NCBI RefSeq assembly: GCF_014217625.1
Contig: NZ_CP043641.1
Coordinates: forward strand, 1,612,001 to 1,676,000
Source: Leifsonia shinshuensis
GTDB taxonomy: Bacteria > Actinomycetota > Actinomycetes > Actinomycetales > Microbacteriaceae
DNA length: 64,000 bases
Reading direction: 5' to 3'
Shown here: in pieces, positions 30,835 through 40,290 of the stretch
How positions within the stretch are numbered: position 1 is the stretch's first letter
How the letters are laid out: every line of letters starts with the position of its first letter
Program-made: the position numbers and the translations under genes
The notes under the pieces: model-generated
Database searches by the model: none
Told to the model about the DNA's origin: nothing
Seen by the model: only the letters and a program-made list of their open reading frames with translations

Positions 30835-31473
30835 GTGCGCCTCGACATCCCGGTCGATCCGAGCTCGCCGCAGGCCCAGGACTGGATCCGCAACGAGCTC
30901 GCCAAGCCGGAGTACCAGACCGCGAAGCCGACCTGGTTCGACATCGCCTCGAAGGCCGTGCAGGACTGGCTGGCGTCGCTGTTCAAGGGTCCGACCGGCG
31001 ACGCGGGGCCCGTGCTCCTCGTCGTGGTCGTCCTGATCCTCGTGGCGATCATCGTGGTCGCCTTCATCGTGTTCGGCCGGCCGAGGGTCAACCGGCGGGC
31101 GGCCTCCGGCCCGCGGGCGCTGTTCGGCGCCGGCGACGCCCGCTCGGCCGACGAGCTGCGGCGGTCGGCGGCCGACGCGGCCCGCGCCGAGGACTGGCCG
31201 CTGGCGATCGAGGAGCAGTTCCGTGCCATCGCGGCCGCGCTGGACGAGCGCACCCTGGTGGACGTCCGGCCCGGCACCACCGCGACCGAGTTCGCCGCGC
31301 AGGCGTCGCGCACCGCACCGGCGGAGGCCGCCGAGCTGCGCCAGGCCGCGCGGACCTTCGACGAGGTGCGTTACCTCGACCGGCCCGGCTCCGAAGCCGG
31401 CTACCGGCACCTCCTCGACCTCGACGGGCGGCTCCGGAAGCTGCGCCCCGCCCTGGAGCCCGTGAACGTATGA
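30835..31473 (+). CDS. DUF4129 domain membrane protein (Rv3690-like)
   Basis: A 212-residue protein: a short N-terminal domain, one transmembrane segment (VLLVVVVLILVAIIVVAFIVF, about 60-80) and a cytoplasmic DUF4129 domain with RRSAADAARAEDWPLAIEEQFRAIAAALDERTLV and RPGTTATEFA. The last resembles the C-terminal part of transglutaminase-like proteins. GTG starts two bases after the upstream stop; its stop overlaps the next ATG. It belongs to a conserved MoxR/DUF58 cluster. Function unknown. Confidence 0.87.
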   Translation: MRLDIPVDPSSPQAQDWIRNELAKPEYQTAKPTWFDIASKAVQDWLASLFKGPTGDAGPVLLVVVVLILVAIIVVAFIVFGRPRVNRRAASGPRALFGAGDARSADELRRSAADAARAEDWPLAIEEQFRAIAAALDERTLVDVRPGTTATEFAAQASRTAPAEAAELRQAARTFDEVRYLDRPGSEAGYRHLLDLDGRLRKLRPALEPVNV

Positions 31474-32747
31474 CCGGAACGCTCGCGCCCGAGACCCCGC
31501 GGCAGCCTGCACCGGAGGCCGGCCCTGCCGACGCCACCGCGGTCTCCCCCACCGTCCGCCGCACCGCGCGCCGCGCCGTCCCGTGGATCGTCCTGGCCGT
31601 CATCGCGGTGATCGTCGGGCTGTCCGGCGTGCTCCTGAACGGAGGCCGCAACGTCGGTGGCGACCCGCTGAGCGCCACCAATCCCGGCCCCGTCGGCGGC
31701 AAGGCGCTCGCCCAGGTGCTCGGGCAGCAGGGCGTGACCGTGCGCACGGCCGGCACGTTGGACCAGGTGCGCAGCGCCGCCGGCGACGACACCACCGTGC
31801 TCGTCTACGACCCGGAGTCCAACCTCGACCGCCAGGGCTACGAGCAGCTCAGCTCGATCGCGAGCACGATCGTGCTGGTCGAGCCGGACTTCGCCGCCTT
31901 GCAAGCCCTCGCCCCTGACGTGCGCGCCGCGGGCGATCCCGGCGCTACGGCCGCGGCGGGCTGCGACCTCCCCGTCGCCCGGCGCGCCGAGCGGATCGAT
32001 CCGCGGACCACTGCGAACACGAAGGACTACGCCGCACCCGGCAGCTTCCGCGCCACCGGCGACGCGACCGCGTGCTTCGAGGCGTCGGGAGGCCGGGCCT
32101 CCCTGGTGCGCACGACCTATCAGGGCCGCACCGTCTACCTGCTCGGCTCGGCCGCGACCCTGATGAACGACGGCGTCGACCGGCTCGGCAACGCCGCCCT
32201 CGGCCTCGGCCTCCTCGGCGAGCACCGCACGCTGGTCTGGTACGTGCCCGGGCTGCTCGACCGACCGGTCACCGGACCGCCCGACCTCTCGAAGCTCACT
32301 CCGGGCTGGGTCACTCCGGTCCTCCTGCTGCTGACGCTGGTGTTCATCGCCGCGGCTGTGTGGCGCGGCCGGCGCTTCGGGCCGCTCGTGGTCGAGCACC
32401 TGCCCGTCGTCGTGCGCGCGGGCGAGACCCGTGAGGGACGCGCGCGCCTCTACCAGCGGTCGTCCGCCCGGCTCCGCGCAGCCGACGCGCTGCGCATCGG
32501 CGCCATCGGGCGCCTGGCCGCCCAGGTCGGTCTCCCGCGCGCGGCGACCACCGAGGAGGTCGCCGACGCCGTCGCCGCGATCACCGGCCGCGACCGCGGC
32601 GGCATCCTCTACCTGCTGCTGGAGCAGCATCCGAACAGCGACCGGGAGCTCCTCGAGCTCTCCGACCGGCTGGCCGAACTCGAACGCGCGACGGCTGACG
32701 CCGCCTCGCCGAACACCCCGCGAACGACCGGAAGAATGGAACCATGA
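31470..32747 (+). CDS. DUF4350 domain membrane protein (Rv3691-like)
   Basis: A 425-residue protein anchored by two segments (about 37-58 and 283-303). The external loop has the DUF4350 pattern GPVGGKALAQVLGQQGVTV and TVLVYDPESNLDRQGYEQL, a Rossmann-like fold related to glutamine amidotransferase-like lobes. The C-terminal cytoplasmic part is helical. Overlaps by four bases at both ends tie it to DUF4129 and MoxR. In the family it is thought to work with the MoxR ATPase; no substrate is known. Confidence 0.88.
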   Translation: MTGTLAPETPRQPAPEAGPADATAVSPTVRRTARRAVPWIVLAVIAVIVGLSGVLLNGGRNVGGDPLSATNPGPVGGKALAQVLGQQGVTVRTAGTLDQVRSAAGDDTTVLVYDPESNLDRQGYEQLSSIASTIVLVEPDFAALQALAPDVRAAGDPGATAAAGCDLPVARRAERIDPRTTANTKDYAAPGSFRATGDATACFEASGGRASLVRTTYQGRTVYLLGSAATLMNDGVDRLGNAALGLGLLGEHRTLVWYVPGLLDRPVTGPPDLSKLTPGWVTPVLLLLTLVFIAAAVWRGRRFGPLVVEHLPVVVRAGETREGRARLYQRSSARLRAADALRIGAIGRLAAQVGLPRAATTEEVADAVAAITGRDRGGILYLLLEQHPNSDRELLELSDRLAELERATADAASPNTPRTTGRMEP

Positions 32748-33769
32748 CCGACCTCACGACCGGCTCCCACTCGGCCTCGGCAGCACCGGACGGCGCAGCC
32801 GCACCGTCCTCGCCCGGCTCCTCCGATCTGCGGCACGCGCTGGCGCGGGTCCGCGCCGAGGTCGGCAAGGCCGTCGTCGGCCAGGAAGGCGCCGTCACCG
32901 GGCTGATCATCGCGCTGCTCGCGCGCGGCCACGTGCTGCTGGAGGGCGTGCCGGGTGTGGCGAAGACGCTGCTCGTGCGCTCCCTCAGCGAGGCGCTGAG
33001 CCTGTCGACGACGCGCATCCAGTTCACCCCCGACCTGATGCCGGGCGACGTGACCGGCTCGCTCGTCTACGACGCGCAGACCGGCGGCTTCGTATTCCGC
33101 GAGGGTCCCGTCTTCACGAACATCCTGCTCGCCGACGAGATCAACCGGACGCCCCCGAAGACCCAGTCAGCGCTGCTGGAGGCGATGGAGGAGCGCCAGG
33201 TCAGCGTCGACGGCGTGAGCCGCCGGCTCCCCGACCCGTTCATCGTCGCCGCCACGCAGAACCCGATCGAGTACGAGGGCACCTACACGCTCCCGGAGGC
33301 CCAGCTCGACCGGTTCCTGCTCAAGCTCACGCTCGACGTGCCGGAGCGCGAAGCTGAGGTGGAGGTGCTGCGCCGGCACGCAACCGGGTTCAACCCGCGC
33401 GACCTCGCCGGAGCGGGCGTGACGCGGGTGCTCGACGCCCAGCAGCTGGAGGCCGCGCGGGCCGCCGCCGCCGCAGTCGGCGCGAACCAGGACGTGCTGG
33501 CCTACATCGTCGACCTGGCCCGCGCCACCCGGCGCAGCCCGTCGGTCCGGCTCGGCGTCAGCCCGCGCGGCACGACGGCACTCCTCGCCGCTGCCAAGGC
33601 CTGGGCCTGGCTGTCCGGCTACGACTCGATCACGCCCGACCACGTGCAGGCCATGCTCGTCCCGGTCTGGCGGCACCGCATCCAGCTGCGCCCGGAGGCG
33701 GAGCTGGAGGGCGTGGGCGCCGACGCCGTGCTGCGCTCGATCGTGCAGCAGGTCCAGGTCCCGATCTAG
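32744..33769 (+). CDS. MoxR family AAA+ ATPase (Rv3692-like)
   Basis: A 341-residue ATPase: Walker A LLEGVPGVAKTLLVRSL, Walker B ILLADEINRTPPKTQSALLEAMEERQVS, sensor 1 VAATQNPIEYEGTYTLPEAQLDRF and sensor 2 near the C-terminus. The ADEINRTPPKTQ and EQGTY-like strings are MoxR signatures. These proteins act as chaperone-like remodelers with a partner carrying a von Willebrand A or DUF58 domain. The next gene is DUF58, supporting that pairing. Coupled by ATGA to DUF4350. Confidence 0.95.
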   Translation: MTDLTTGSHSASAAPDGAAAPSSPGSSDLRHALARVRAEVGKAVVGQEGAVTGLIIALLARGHVLLEGVPGVAKTLLVRSLSEALSLSTTRIQFTPDLMPGDVTGSLVYDAQTGGFVFREGPVFTNILLADEINRTPPKTQSALLEAMEERQVSVDGVSRRLPDPFIVAATQNPIEYEGTYTLPEAQLDRFLLKLTLDVPEREAEVEVLRRHATGFNPRDLAGAGVTRVLDAQQLEAARAAAAAVGANQDVLAYIVDLARATRRSPSVRLGVSPRGTTALLAAAKAWAWLSGYDSITPDHVQAMLVPVWRHRIQLRPEAELEGVGADAVLRSIVQQVQVPI

Positions 33770-33778
33770 GCCCCGCCG

Positions 33779-35110
33779 ATGACCGTGTCCGGACGTTTCG
33801 TCGCCCTGCTCGCGCTGGGCGCCGTCCCCGTCGTGCTGCTCGGCGGCGAGGCGGCGCCCGCCTACGCCGCCCTCGTCGGCTGGATCGTGCTCTGCCTGGT
33901 GCTGGGGTCGGTCGACCTCGCGCTGGCCGCCTCCCCCCGCCGGCTGCGGCTGAGCCGGGAGCTGCCCGCCCGCGTGCGGCTCGGCGCGGAGGCCGCGAGC
34001 GAGCTGTTCGTGACGAACACAGGCACACGCACGCTGCGCGGCGTGCTCCGCGACGGGTGGGAGCCGTCGGCCGGGGCCGAGCCGAGCCGCACCGCCATCG
34101 GCATCCCGCCGGGCGAGCGTCGCCGCGTCGTGGTGTCGCTGACACCATGGCGGCGCGGCGAGCGCCGGGTGGAGCAGGTCACCGTGCGCTCGTGGGGCCC
34201 GCTGCACCTCTGGGCACGGCAGGCGACGCTGTCCGCGCCGGGCCGCATCCGCGTGCTGCCGCCGTTCAACGCGCGCAAGCACCTCCCGTCGCGGCTGGCG
34301 CGGCTCCGCGAGCTGGACGGCACCACGAGCGTGATGCTGCGCGGCCAGGGCACCGAGTTCGACTCCCTGCGCGAGTACGTGCGCGGCGACGATGTGCGCT
34401 CGATCGACTGGCGCGCCACCGCCCGGCGGCACGACCCGACCGGGGGCCGCGGCGCGCGGGTGATGGTGCGTACGTGGCGGCCGGAGCGCGACCGGCGCGT
34501 GGTCCTGGTGATCGACACGGCCCGCACCTCGGCGGCGCGGATCGCGGACGAGCCACGCATCGACACGGCGTTCGAGGCGTCCCTGCTGCTCGCCGCGCTC
34601 GCCTCCCGCGCGGGCGACCGCGTCGACCTGCTGGCGTACGACCGGGTCGCCCGCGGCCGCGTGCAGGGCGCGGCGGGCGCTGAGCTGCTCTCCCGGATGG
34701 TGGACACGATGGCGGGCATCGAGCCGGCGCTCATCGAGATGGACTGGTCGGCGGTTCCCGCACAGGTCGGCACGCTGACCAGTCAGCGGTCGCTCGTCGT
34801 GCTGCTGACCTCGCTCGACGCGCCCGGCGGCTCGCGCGGCCTCCTCTCGGTGCTGCCGCAGCTCACCCGCAAGCACCTCGTGCTGGTGGCCAGCGTGACC
34901 GACCCCGACACGGAGGCCGCCACGGCGCAGCGCGGCCGCCGCGAGGACGTCTACCGCGCCGCCTCGGCCGAGCGCGCGCTGCTCGACGTCGCGCGGGTGT
35001 CGGCAGCCGTGCGTCGTCTCGGCGGCGAGGTGGTCACGGGCTCCCCCGCCGACCTCCCGCCCGCCCTCGCGGACCGCTACCTGGCGCTGAAGGCCGCCGG
35101 CCGGCTCTGA
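33779..35110 (+). CDS. DUF58 domain protein, MoxR partner (Rv3693-like)
   Basis: A 443-residue protein with two N-terminal membrane segments. The DUF58 core GTEFDSLREYVRGDDVRSIDWRATARR (about 195-222) is the defining motif. A von Willebrand A-like fold follows, with VVLVIDTAR. It starts nine bases after the moxR stop. MoxR-DUF58 pairs are widespread, and in some organisms they affect envelope integrity and stress resistance; the exact job here is unknown. It converges on the SpoIIM gene across the palindrome array. Confidence 0.92.
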   Translation: MTVSGRFVALLALGAVPVVLLGGEAAPAYAALVGWIVLCLVLGSVDLALAASPRRLRLSRELPARVRLGAEAASELFVTNTGTRTLRGVLRDGWEPSAGAEPSRTAIGIPPGERRRVVVSLTPWRRGERRVEQVTVRSWGPLHLWARQATLSAPGRIRVLPPFNARKHLPSRLARLRELDGTTSVMLRGQGTEFDSLREYVRGDDVRSIDWRATARRHDPTGGRGARVMVRTWRPERDRRVVLVIDTARTSAARIADEPRIDTAFEASLLLAALASRAGDRVDLLAYDRVARGRVQGAAGAELLSRMVDTMAGIEPALIEMDWSAVPAQVGTLTSQRSLVVLLTSLDAPGGSRGLLSVLPQLTRKHLVLVASVTDPDTEAATAQRGRREDVYRAASAERALLDVARVSAAVRRLGGEVVTGSPADLPPALADRYLALKAAGRL

Positions 35111-35127
35111 GCGCGTCGCGCACGCGC

Positions 35128-35300
35128 ACACATTCGTCACGAATGTCGCGACCGCGCTGACCTCACATTCGTGACGAATGTCGCGAAACGCGCCGCGAAA
35201 CCCCACATTCGTGACGAATGTCGGATCTGCGCGAGCCACGCATTCGTGACGAATGTCGCGAAACGCGCCGCGATAGTGGACATTCGTGGCGAATGTCGCG
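35128..35300. repeat. Array of five ATTCGT-S-ACGAAT palindromes (family A)
   Basis: Copies start at 35132, 35167, 35207, 35242 and 35282. The steps are 35, 40, 35 and 40 bases, so the higher-order unit is 75 bases. Most cores extend to ACATTCGT-G-ACGAATGT (17 bases). The last has GGC in place of GAC. Both 40-base units share the spacer GTCGCGAAACGCGCCGCG. The array fills the gap between the convergent DUF58 and SpoIIM genes. Confidence 0.88.
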
Positions 35301-35307
35301 GTCGGCG

Positions 35308-36303
35308 TCAGCCGGCGACGACGCGGCGGTCGCCCGCCTCGAACTCGGTGAGATCGCCGGTCTCGCCCGCGCGGACGGCCCGGCCGCCCACGAACAGCAT
35401 GTAGAAGAGGTACGCCCCGAGCGCGAGCGCGCCGATGGCGATCTTCAGCCAGACCGGCAGCGCCGAGGGCGTCACGAAGCCCTCGATCAGGCCGGAGACG
35501 AACAGACTGATCACGCAGCCGACTGCGACCGTGAACAGGGCGCGGCCGTCCTCGGCGAGCGCCTGACCGCGCGTGCGGGCGCCCGGCGCGATCCAGGACC
35601 AGAAGATCCGCAGGCCGGCAGCTGCGGCCACGAACACACTGGTCAGCTCCAGGAGGCCGTGCGGGAGGATGTACGAGAACAGCACGTCGCCGCGGCCGTA
35701 GGCGAACATGACGCCGGCCGCCGTGCCGATGCCGACCGCGTTCTGGATGAGCACGTACGGCACCCAGACCCCGGTGATCCCGAACGCGATGCACTGGGCG
35801 GCGATCCAGGCGTTGTTGGTCCACACCTGGCCGGCGAACGACGCCGCCGGGTTGTTCGAGTAGTAGTCGACGAACGAGTGGTTGACGTACTGCTTCAGGT
35901 CGGCGTCGTCGCCGAGGTTGCGCAGCACGTCCGGGTTGCCGGTGATCCACAGCGCGTACAGCGTCGAGACGATCACCGTGGCGACCGCGACGGCCAGCAC
36001 GATCCAGCGGATGCGGTACAGCGCAGCGGGCAGCTGGAGAGCGAAGAAGCGTGGGATCTGCGAGAACAGGTTCGAGCCGGCTCCCGTGAAACGCAGCCGC
36101 GCCGACGCGAGCGTCACCGACAGGCGGTCCCCCACCGCGGTGGACCCGGCGCTGGTCTGGATGGCCGACAGGTCGGCCGCACCGGACTGGTACAGGTCGA
36201 TCAGCTCGTCCGCGTCGCGGCCGTCCAGACGGCGTCGGGCGGCCAGCCGGGAGAGCTTCTCCCAGTCGGCGCTGTGCGCGGCAGTGTATGCGTCGAGATC
36301 CAT
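35308..36303 (-). CDS. Stage II sporulation protein M-like membrane protein (Rv3694c-like)
   Basis: A 331-residue membrane protein. An N-terminal cytoplasmic helical part is followed by about six segments of the SpoIIM fold (IVLAVAVATVIVSTLYALW; HGLLELTSVFVAAAAGLRI). HGLLEL is the conserved string of the family. This organism group does not sporulate; the protein is usually found beside RDD and MoxR genes, as here. It is divergent from the RDD gene with only 17 bases between starts. Confidence 0.9.
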   Translation of the reverse strand: MDLDAYTAAHSADWEKLSRLAARRRLDGRDADELIDLYQSGAADLSAIQTSAGSTAVGDRLSVTLASARLRFTGAGSNLFSQIPRFFALQLPAALYRIRWIVLAVAVATVIVSTLYALWITGNPDVLRNLGDDADLKQYVNHSFVDYYSNNPAASFAGQVWTNNAWIAAQCIAFGITGVWVPYVLIQNAVGIGTAAGVMFAYGRGDVLFSYILPHGLLELTSVFVAAAAGLRIFWSWIAPGARTRGQALAEDGRALFTVAVGCVISLFVSGLIEGFVTPSALPVWLKIAIGALALGAYLFYMLFVGGRAVRAGETGDLTEFEAGDRRVVAG

Positions 36304-36320
36304 CTGCTTGAATGATAGCC

Positions 36321-37208
36321 ATGACGGGATCCGCGCCCCTCCTCCCGAGCGGGGGCCTTTCGAATGCGCGTGGCCCAGCGGTCGCGGGCGCCCCGAACGG
36401 CGGCGACCGCGAGCTGGTCACGGGCGAGGCCGTCACCCTCGACGTCAAGCCGGCGAGCTACATCCTCCGCGCGGGCGGGACCATCATCGACTGGCTGTTC
36501 TCGATGCTGGTCATGCTCGGCCTGATCCTGCTCCTGGTGGCCACCGGCGGCGGGCTCGACGAGGCGCTGATCCGCGCGCTGATCATCCTCATCCTCGTGT
36601 TCGGTACGGTGATCCTCCCGATCGGGATGGAGCTGCTCACCCGCGGCCGCTCGCTCGGCCGGCTCGCGGTGGGCGCCCGCATCGTGCGCGACGACGGCGG
36701 CGCGATCGGATTCCGGCACTCGTTCATCCGCGCCCTCGCCGGCGTGCTCGAGATCTATCTGACCTTCGGCGGGATCGCCGCGCTCACCGGCCTCCTGAAC
36801 TCCCGGTCCAAGCGCCTCGGCGACCTGCTGGCAGGAACATACAGCCAGCTCGAGCGCGTGCCGCGCCCGCAGCCGCTCGCGCTGTCCCTGCCGCCGCAGC
36901 TCGCGGGCTGGGCGGTGAACGCCGACGTCGGGAGGCTGCCCGACCGGCTCTCCCGCCGCATCGCGCAGTTCGTGCGCCAGGCCCCGCAGCTCACCGCCGC
37001 GGCCCGCTACGGGCTGAGCACCGAGCTCGCGCGCGAGGCGGCGCCGTACGTGTCGCCGCTGCCGCAGGTGGACGCCGAGACGTTCCTGGTCGCGGTCGCC
37101 GTGCTGCGGCGGCAGCGGGACGCGGCGGGCCTGGCCCTGGAGGCCGAGCGCCTGCAGCGGCTGGAACCGGTCCTCGACGCGCTGCCGCACTCGTTCCCCG
37201 ACCGGTGA
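36321..37208 (+). CDS. RDD family membrane protein (Rv3695-like)
   Basis: A 295-residue protein. The RDD domain (SYILRAGGTIIDWLFSML ... TRGRSLGRLAVGARIVRDDGG ... NSRSKRLGDLLAGTYS, about 50-175) spans three or four segments. A C-terminal cytoplasmic helical region of 110 residues follows, as in Rv3695. Its role is unknown, though RDD proteins have been linked to transport in other bacteria. TTGAAT seven bases before the ATG is a weak -10 candidate. An ATG at 36312 is also in frame. Confidence 0.87.
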   Translation: MTGSAPLLPSGGLSNARGPAVAGAPNGGDRELVTGEAVTLDVKPASYILRAGGTIIDWLFSMLVMLGLILLLVATGGGLDEALIRALIILILVFGTVILPIGMELLTRGRSLGRLAVGARIVRDDGGAIGFRHSFIRALAGVLEIYLTFGGIAALTGLLNSRSKRLGDLLAGTYSQLERVPRPQPLALSLPPQLAGWAVNADVGRLPDRLSRRIAQFVRQAPQLTAAARYGLSTELAREAAPYVSPLPQVDAETFLVAVAVLRRQRDAAGLALEAERLQRLEPVLDALPHSFPDR

Positions 37209-37260
37209 TCCGGCCGGACCGTCACTCACCCGTCACATCCCTCACACCCCGGGAGCGCCG

Positions 37261-38169
37261 ATGACCGAGTACCGTGCCCACTTCGACGCGAGCGTGTCGT
37301 TCGTCAACGGCGGCGGCCTGACCGCGGAGGGCTTCCGCCTGGACGTGCCGTCCGAGTCGATCGGCGAGGCGGAGGTCGCCGAGCTCTTCGTCCGGCACCT
37401 CGGCCTCGCGCTCGTGGGCGCCGTCGAGCTGAACGACCTGCGGATCGTGGCGGAGCCGCACCGCGGCAGCCGCGGAGTGATCGAGCCGCCGATGGGATCG
37501 GAGCCTGCGTCCCGCCGCGTGGTCGACCTCAGCCACCCGATCCGCGCCGGGCTGGTCACCTATCCCGGCCTCCCTGCCCCGGTCATCACCCCGCACCTCA
37601 CCCGGGAGGACTCGCGCGAGCGCTACGCCCCCGGCACCGAGTTCGCGATGGACATGATCACGATGATCGGCAACACCGGCACCTACCTCGACAGCCCGTA
37701 CCACCGTTACGCGGACGGCGGCGACCTCGCGTCGCTCGACCTGTCGACGCTGGTCGGCCTGCGCGCCGAGGTGTTCCACCTGGAGGACGCCGCCGAGCGC
37801 GGCATCCCCGCCTCGGTGTTCTTCGACCGCGACCTGGCCGGCACGGCCGTGCTGCTGCACACCGGCTGGGACACCCGCTTCGGGACGCCCGCCTACGCGA
37901 CGGGCGCGCCCTACCTCACCGAGGCCGGGGCGCAGCACCTGGCCGACGCGGGCGTGACACTGGTCGGCATCGACTCGCTCAACATCGACGACACGGAGAG
38001 CGGCGGCTCGCGGCCGGCGCACAGCATCCTGCTCGCCCACGGCATCCACGTGGTCGAGCACCTGACCCGGCTGGGCGACCTCCCGGCCCGCGGCGCGCGC
38101 TTCACGGCGGCTCCGCCGGCGGTCGAGGGGTTCGGGACGTTCCCGGTGCGGGCGTTCGCCGAGGTGTGA
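37261..38169 (+). CDS. Cyclase-family (kynurenine formamidase-like) protein with altered metal motif
   Basis: A 302-residue protein. The first 85 residues form an extension that I do not recognise. The cyclase/arylformamidase core begins at VVDLSHPI. The usual metal-binding string H-x-G-T-H-x-D-x-P-x-H reads NTGTYLDSPYH here (residues 138-148). Two of the expected His ligands are Asn138 and Tyr142, while Asp144 and His148 remain. GIDSLNIDD and HGIHVVEHL match the rest of the family. Either it binds metal differently or it has another reaction. GGGAGCG lies just before the ATG. Confidence 0.82.
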   Translation: MTEYRAHFDASVSFVNGGGLTAEGFRLDVPSESIGEAEVAELFVRHLGLALVGAVELNDLRIVAEPHRGSRGVIEPPMGSEPASRRVVDLSHPIRAGLVTYPGLPAPVITPHLTREDSRERYAPGTEFAMDMITMIGNTGTYLDSPYHRYADGGDLASLDLSTLVGLRAEVFHLEDAAERGIPASVFFDRDLAGTAVLLHTGWDTRFGTPAYATGAPYLTEAGAQHLADAGVTLVGIDSLNIDDTESGGSRPAHSILLAHGIHVVEHLTRLGDLPARGARFTAAPPAVEGFGTFPVRAFAEV

Positions 38170-38202
38170 GGCCGCGACCGGGTCACCCGTCCGGATCCCC
38201 CC

Positions 38203-38753
38203 TCAGTCGTGCAGGATCTTCTGGAACAGCACGTGGTCCTGCCAGCGCCCCGCGATCTTCAGGTAGTCCGGCGCGACGCCGATGCGCTCGAAGCCGGCGC
38301 GGGTGAGCACCGACTGGGAGGCGTGGTTGGCCAGCAGTGTCGCGGCCTGCACGCGGTGCAGCGCGTAGTCGTCGCGGGCAGCGTCCACGAGCGCCGACAG
38401 CGCCACAGAGGCGAGGCCGCGGCCGGTGTGGTCGCGGTCGAGCCAGTAGCCGACCATCGCGCTCTGGAAGGCGCCGCGGACGATGTTGGAGAGGTCCATG
38501 CCGCCGGCGATCTCGTCGCCGTCCACGATCACCAGCGGCACCGCGGTCTCCAGCGAGCGCAGCGCCAGCAGTTCGAGCGTGCGCGTGCGCTGGCCGGCCT
38601 CGGTGAAGAACTCCTCCGAGCGCGTCGGATCCCACGGCGCCAGGTGGCCGCGGTTGCGGAGGTACGCGGCGGCGAGCGCCGCGGCGTCCTCCTCCCGGCG
38701 CAGGCGCAGGAGGAGGCCGCCGGGGAGCTCCCGGTCTGCGAAGTCGAGCGCCA

Positions 38754-38754
<1 letters not shown>
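38203..38754 (-). CDS. GNAT family N-acetyltransferase (RimJ/RimL-like)
   Basis: A 183-residue acetyltransferase. GYWLDRDHTGRGLASVALSALVDAARDDYALHRVQAATLLANHASQSVLTRAGFERIG is the acetyl-CoA-binding motif A and B region typical of RimJ/RimL-like enzymes (given by position: about 103-160). The N-terminus LRLRREEDAAALAAAYLRNRGHLAPWDPTR also fits. The acceptor is unknown. Its ATG shares one base with the ahcY stop (TGATG), so it is co-translated with ahcY. Confidence 0.88.
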
Positions 38755-40235
<1,481 letters not shown>

Positions 40236-40290
40236 GAGGTTATTCTCCCATGCGCTCCGCGTCACGCCAGTGGGATGACGGGCAGGAGGC

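Noticed and set aside
35128..35300. CRISPR array
   Set aside because: Repeats are 13-17 base perfect palindromes, spacers are short and partly identical, and there are no cas genes nearby.
33167..36448. Minus-strand frame with repeated FRGAFRDIRHEC-like peptides
   Set aside because: The repeated peptide is just the translation of the palindrome array between 35128 and 35300; the frame otherwise shadows the DUF58 and SpoIIM genes.
40236..40290. SAH riboswitch before ahcY
   Set aside because: The gap is only 55 bases and shows no conserved SAH-riboswitch core.
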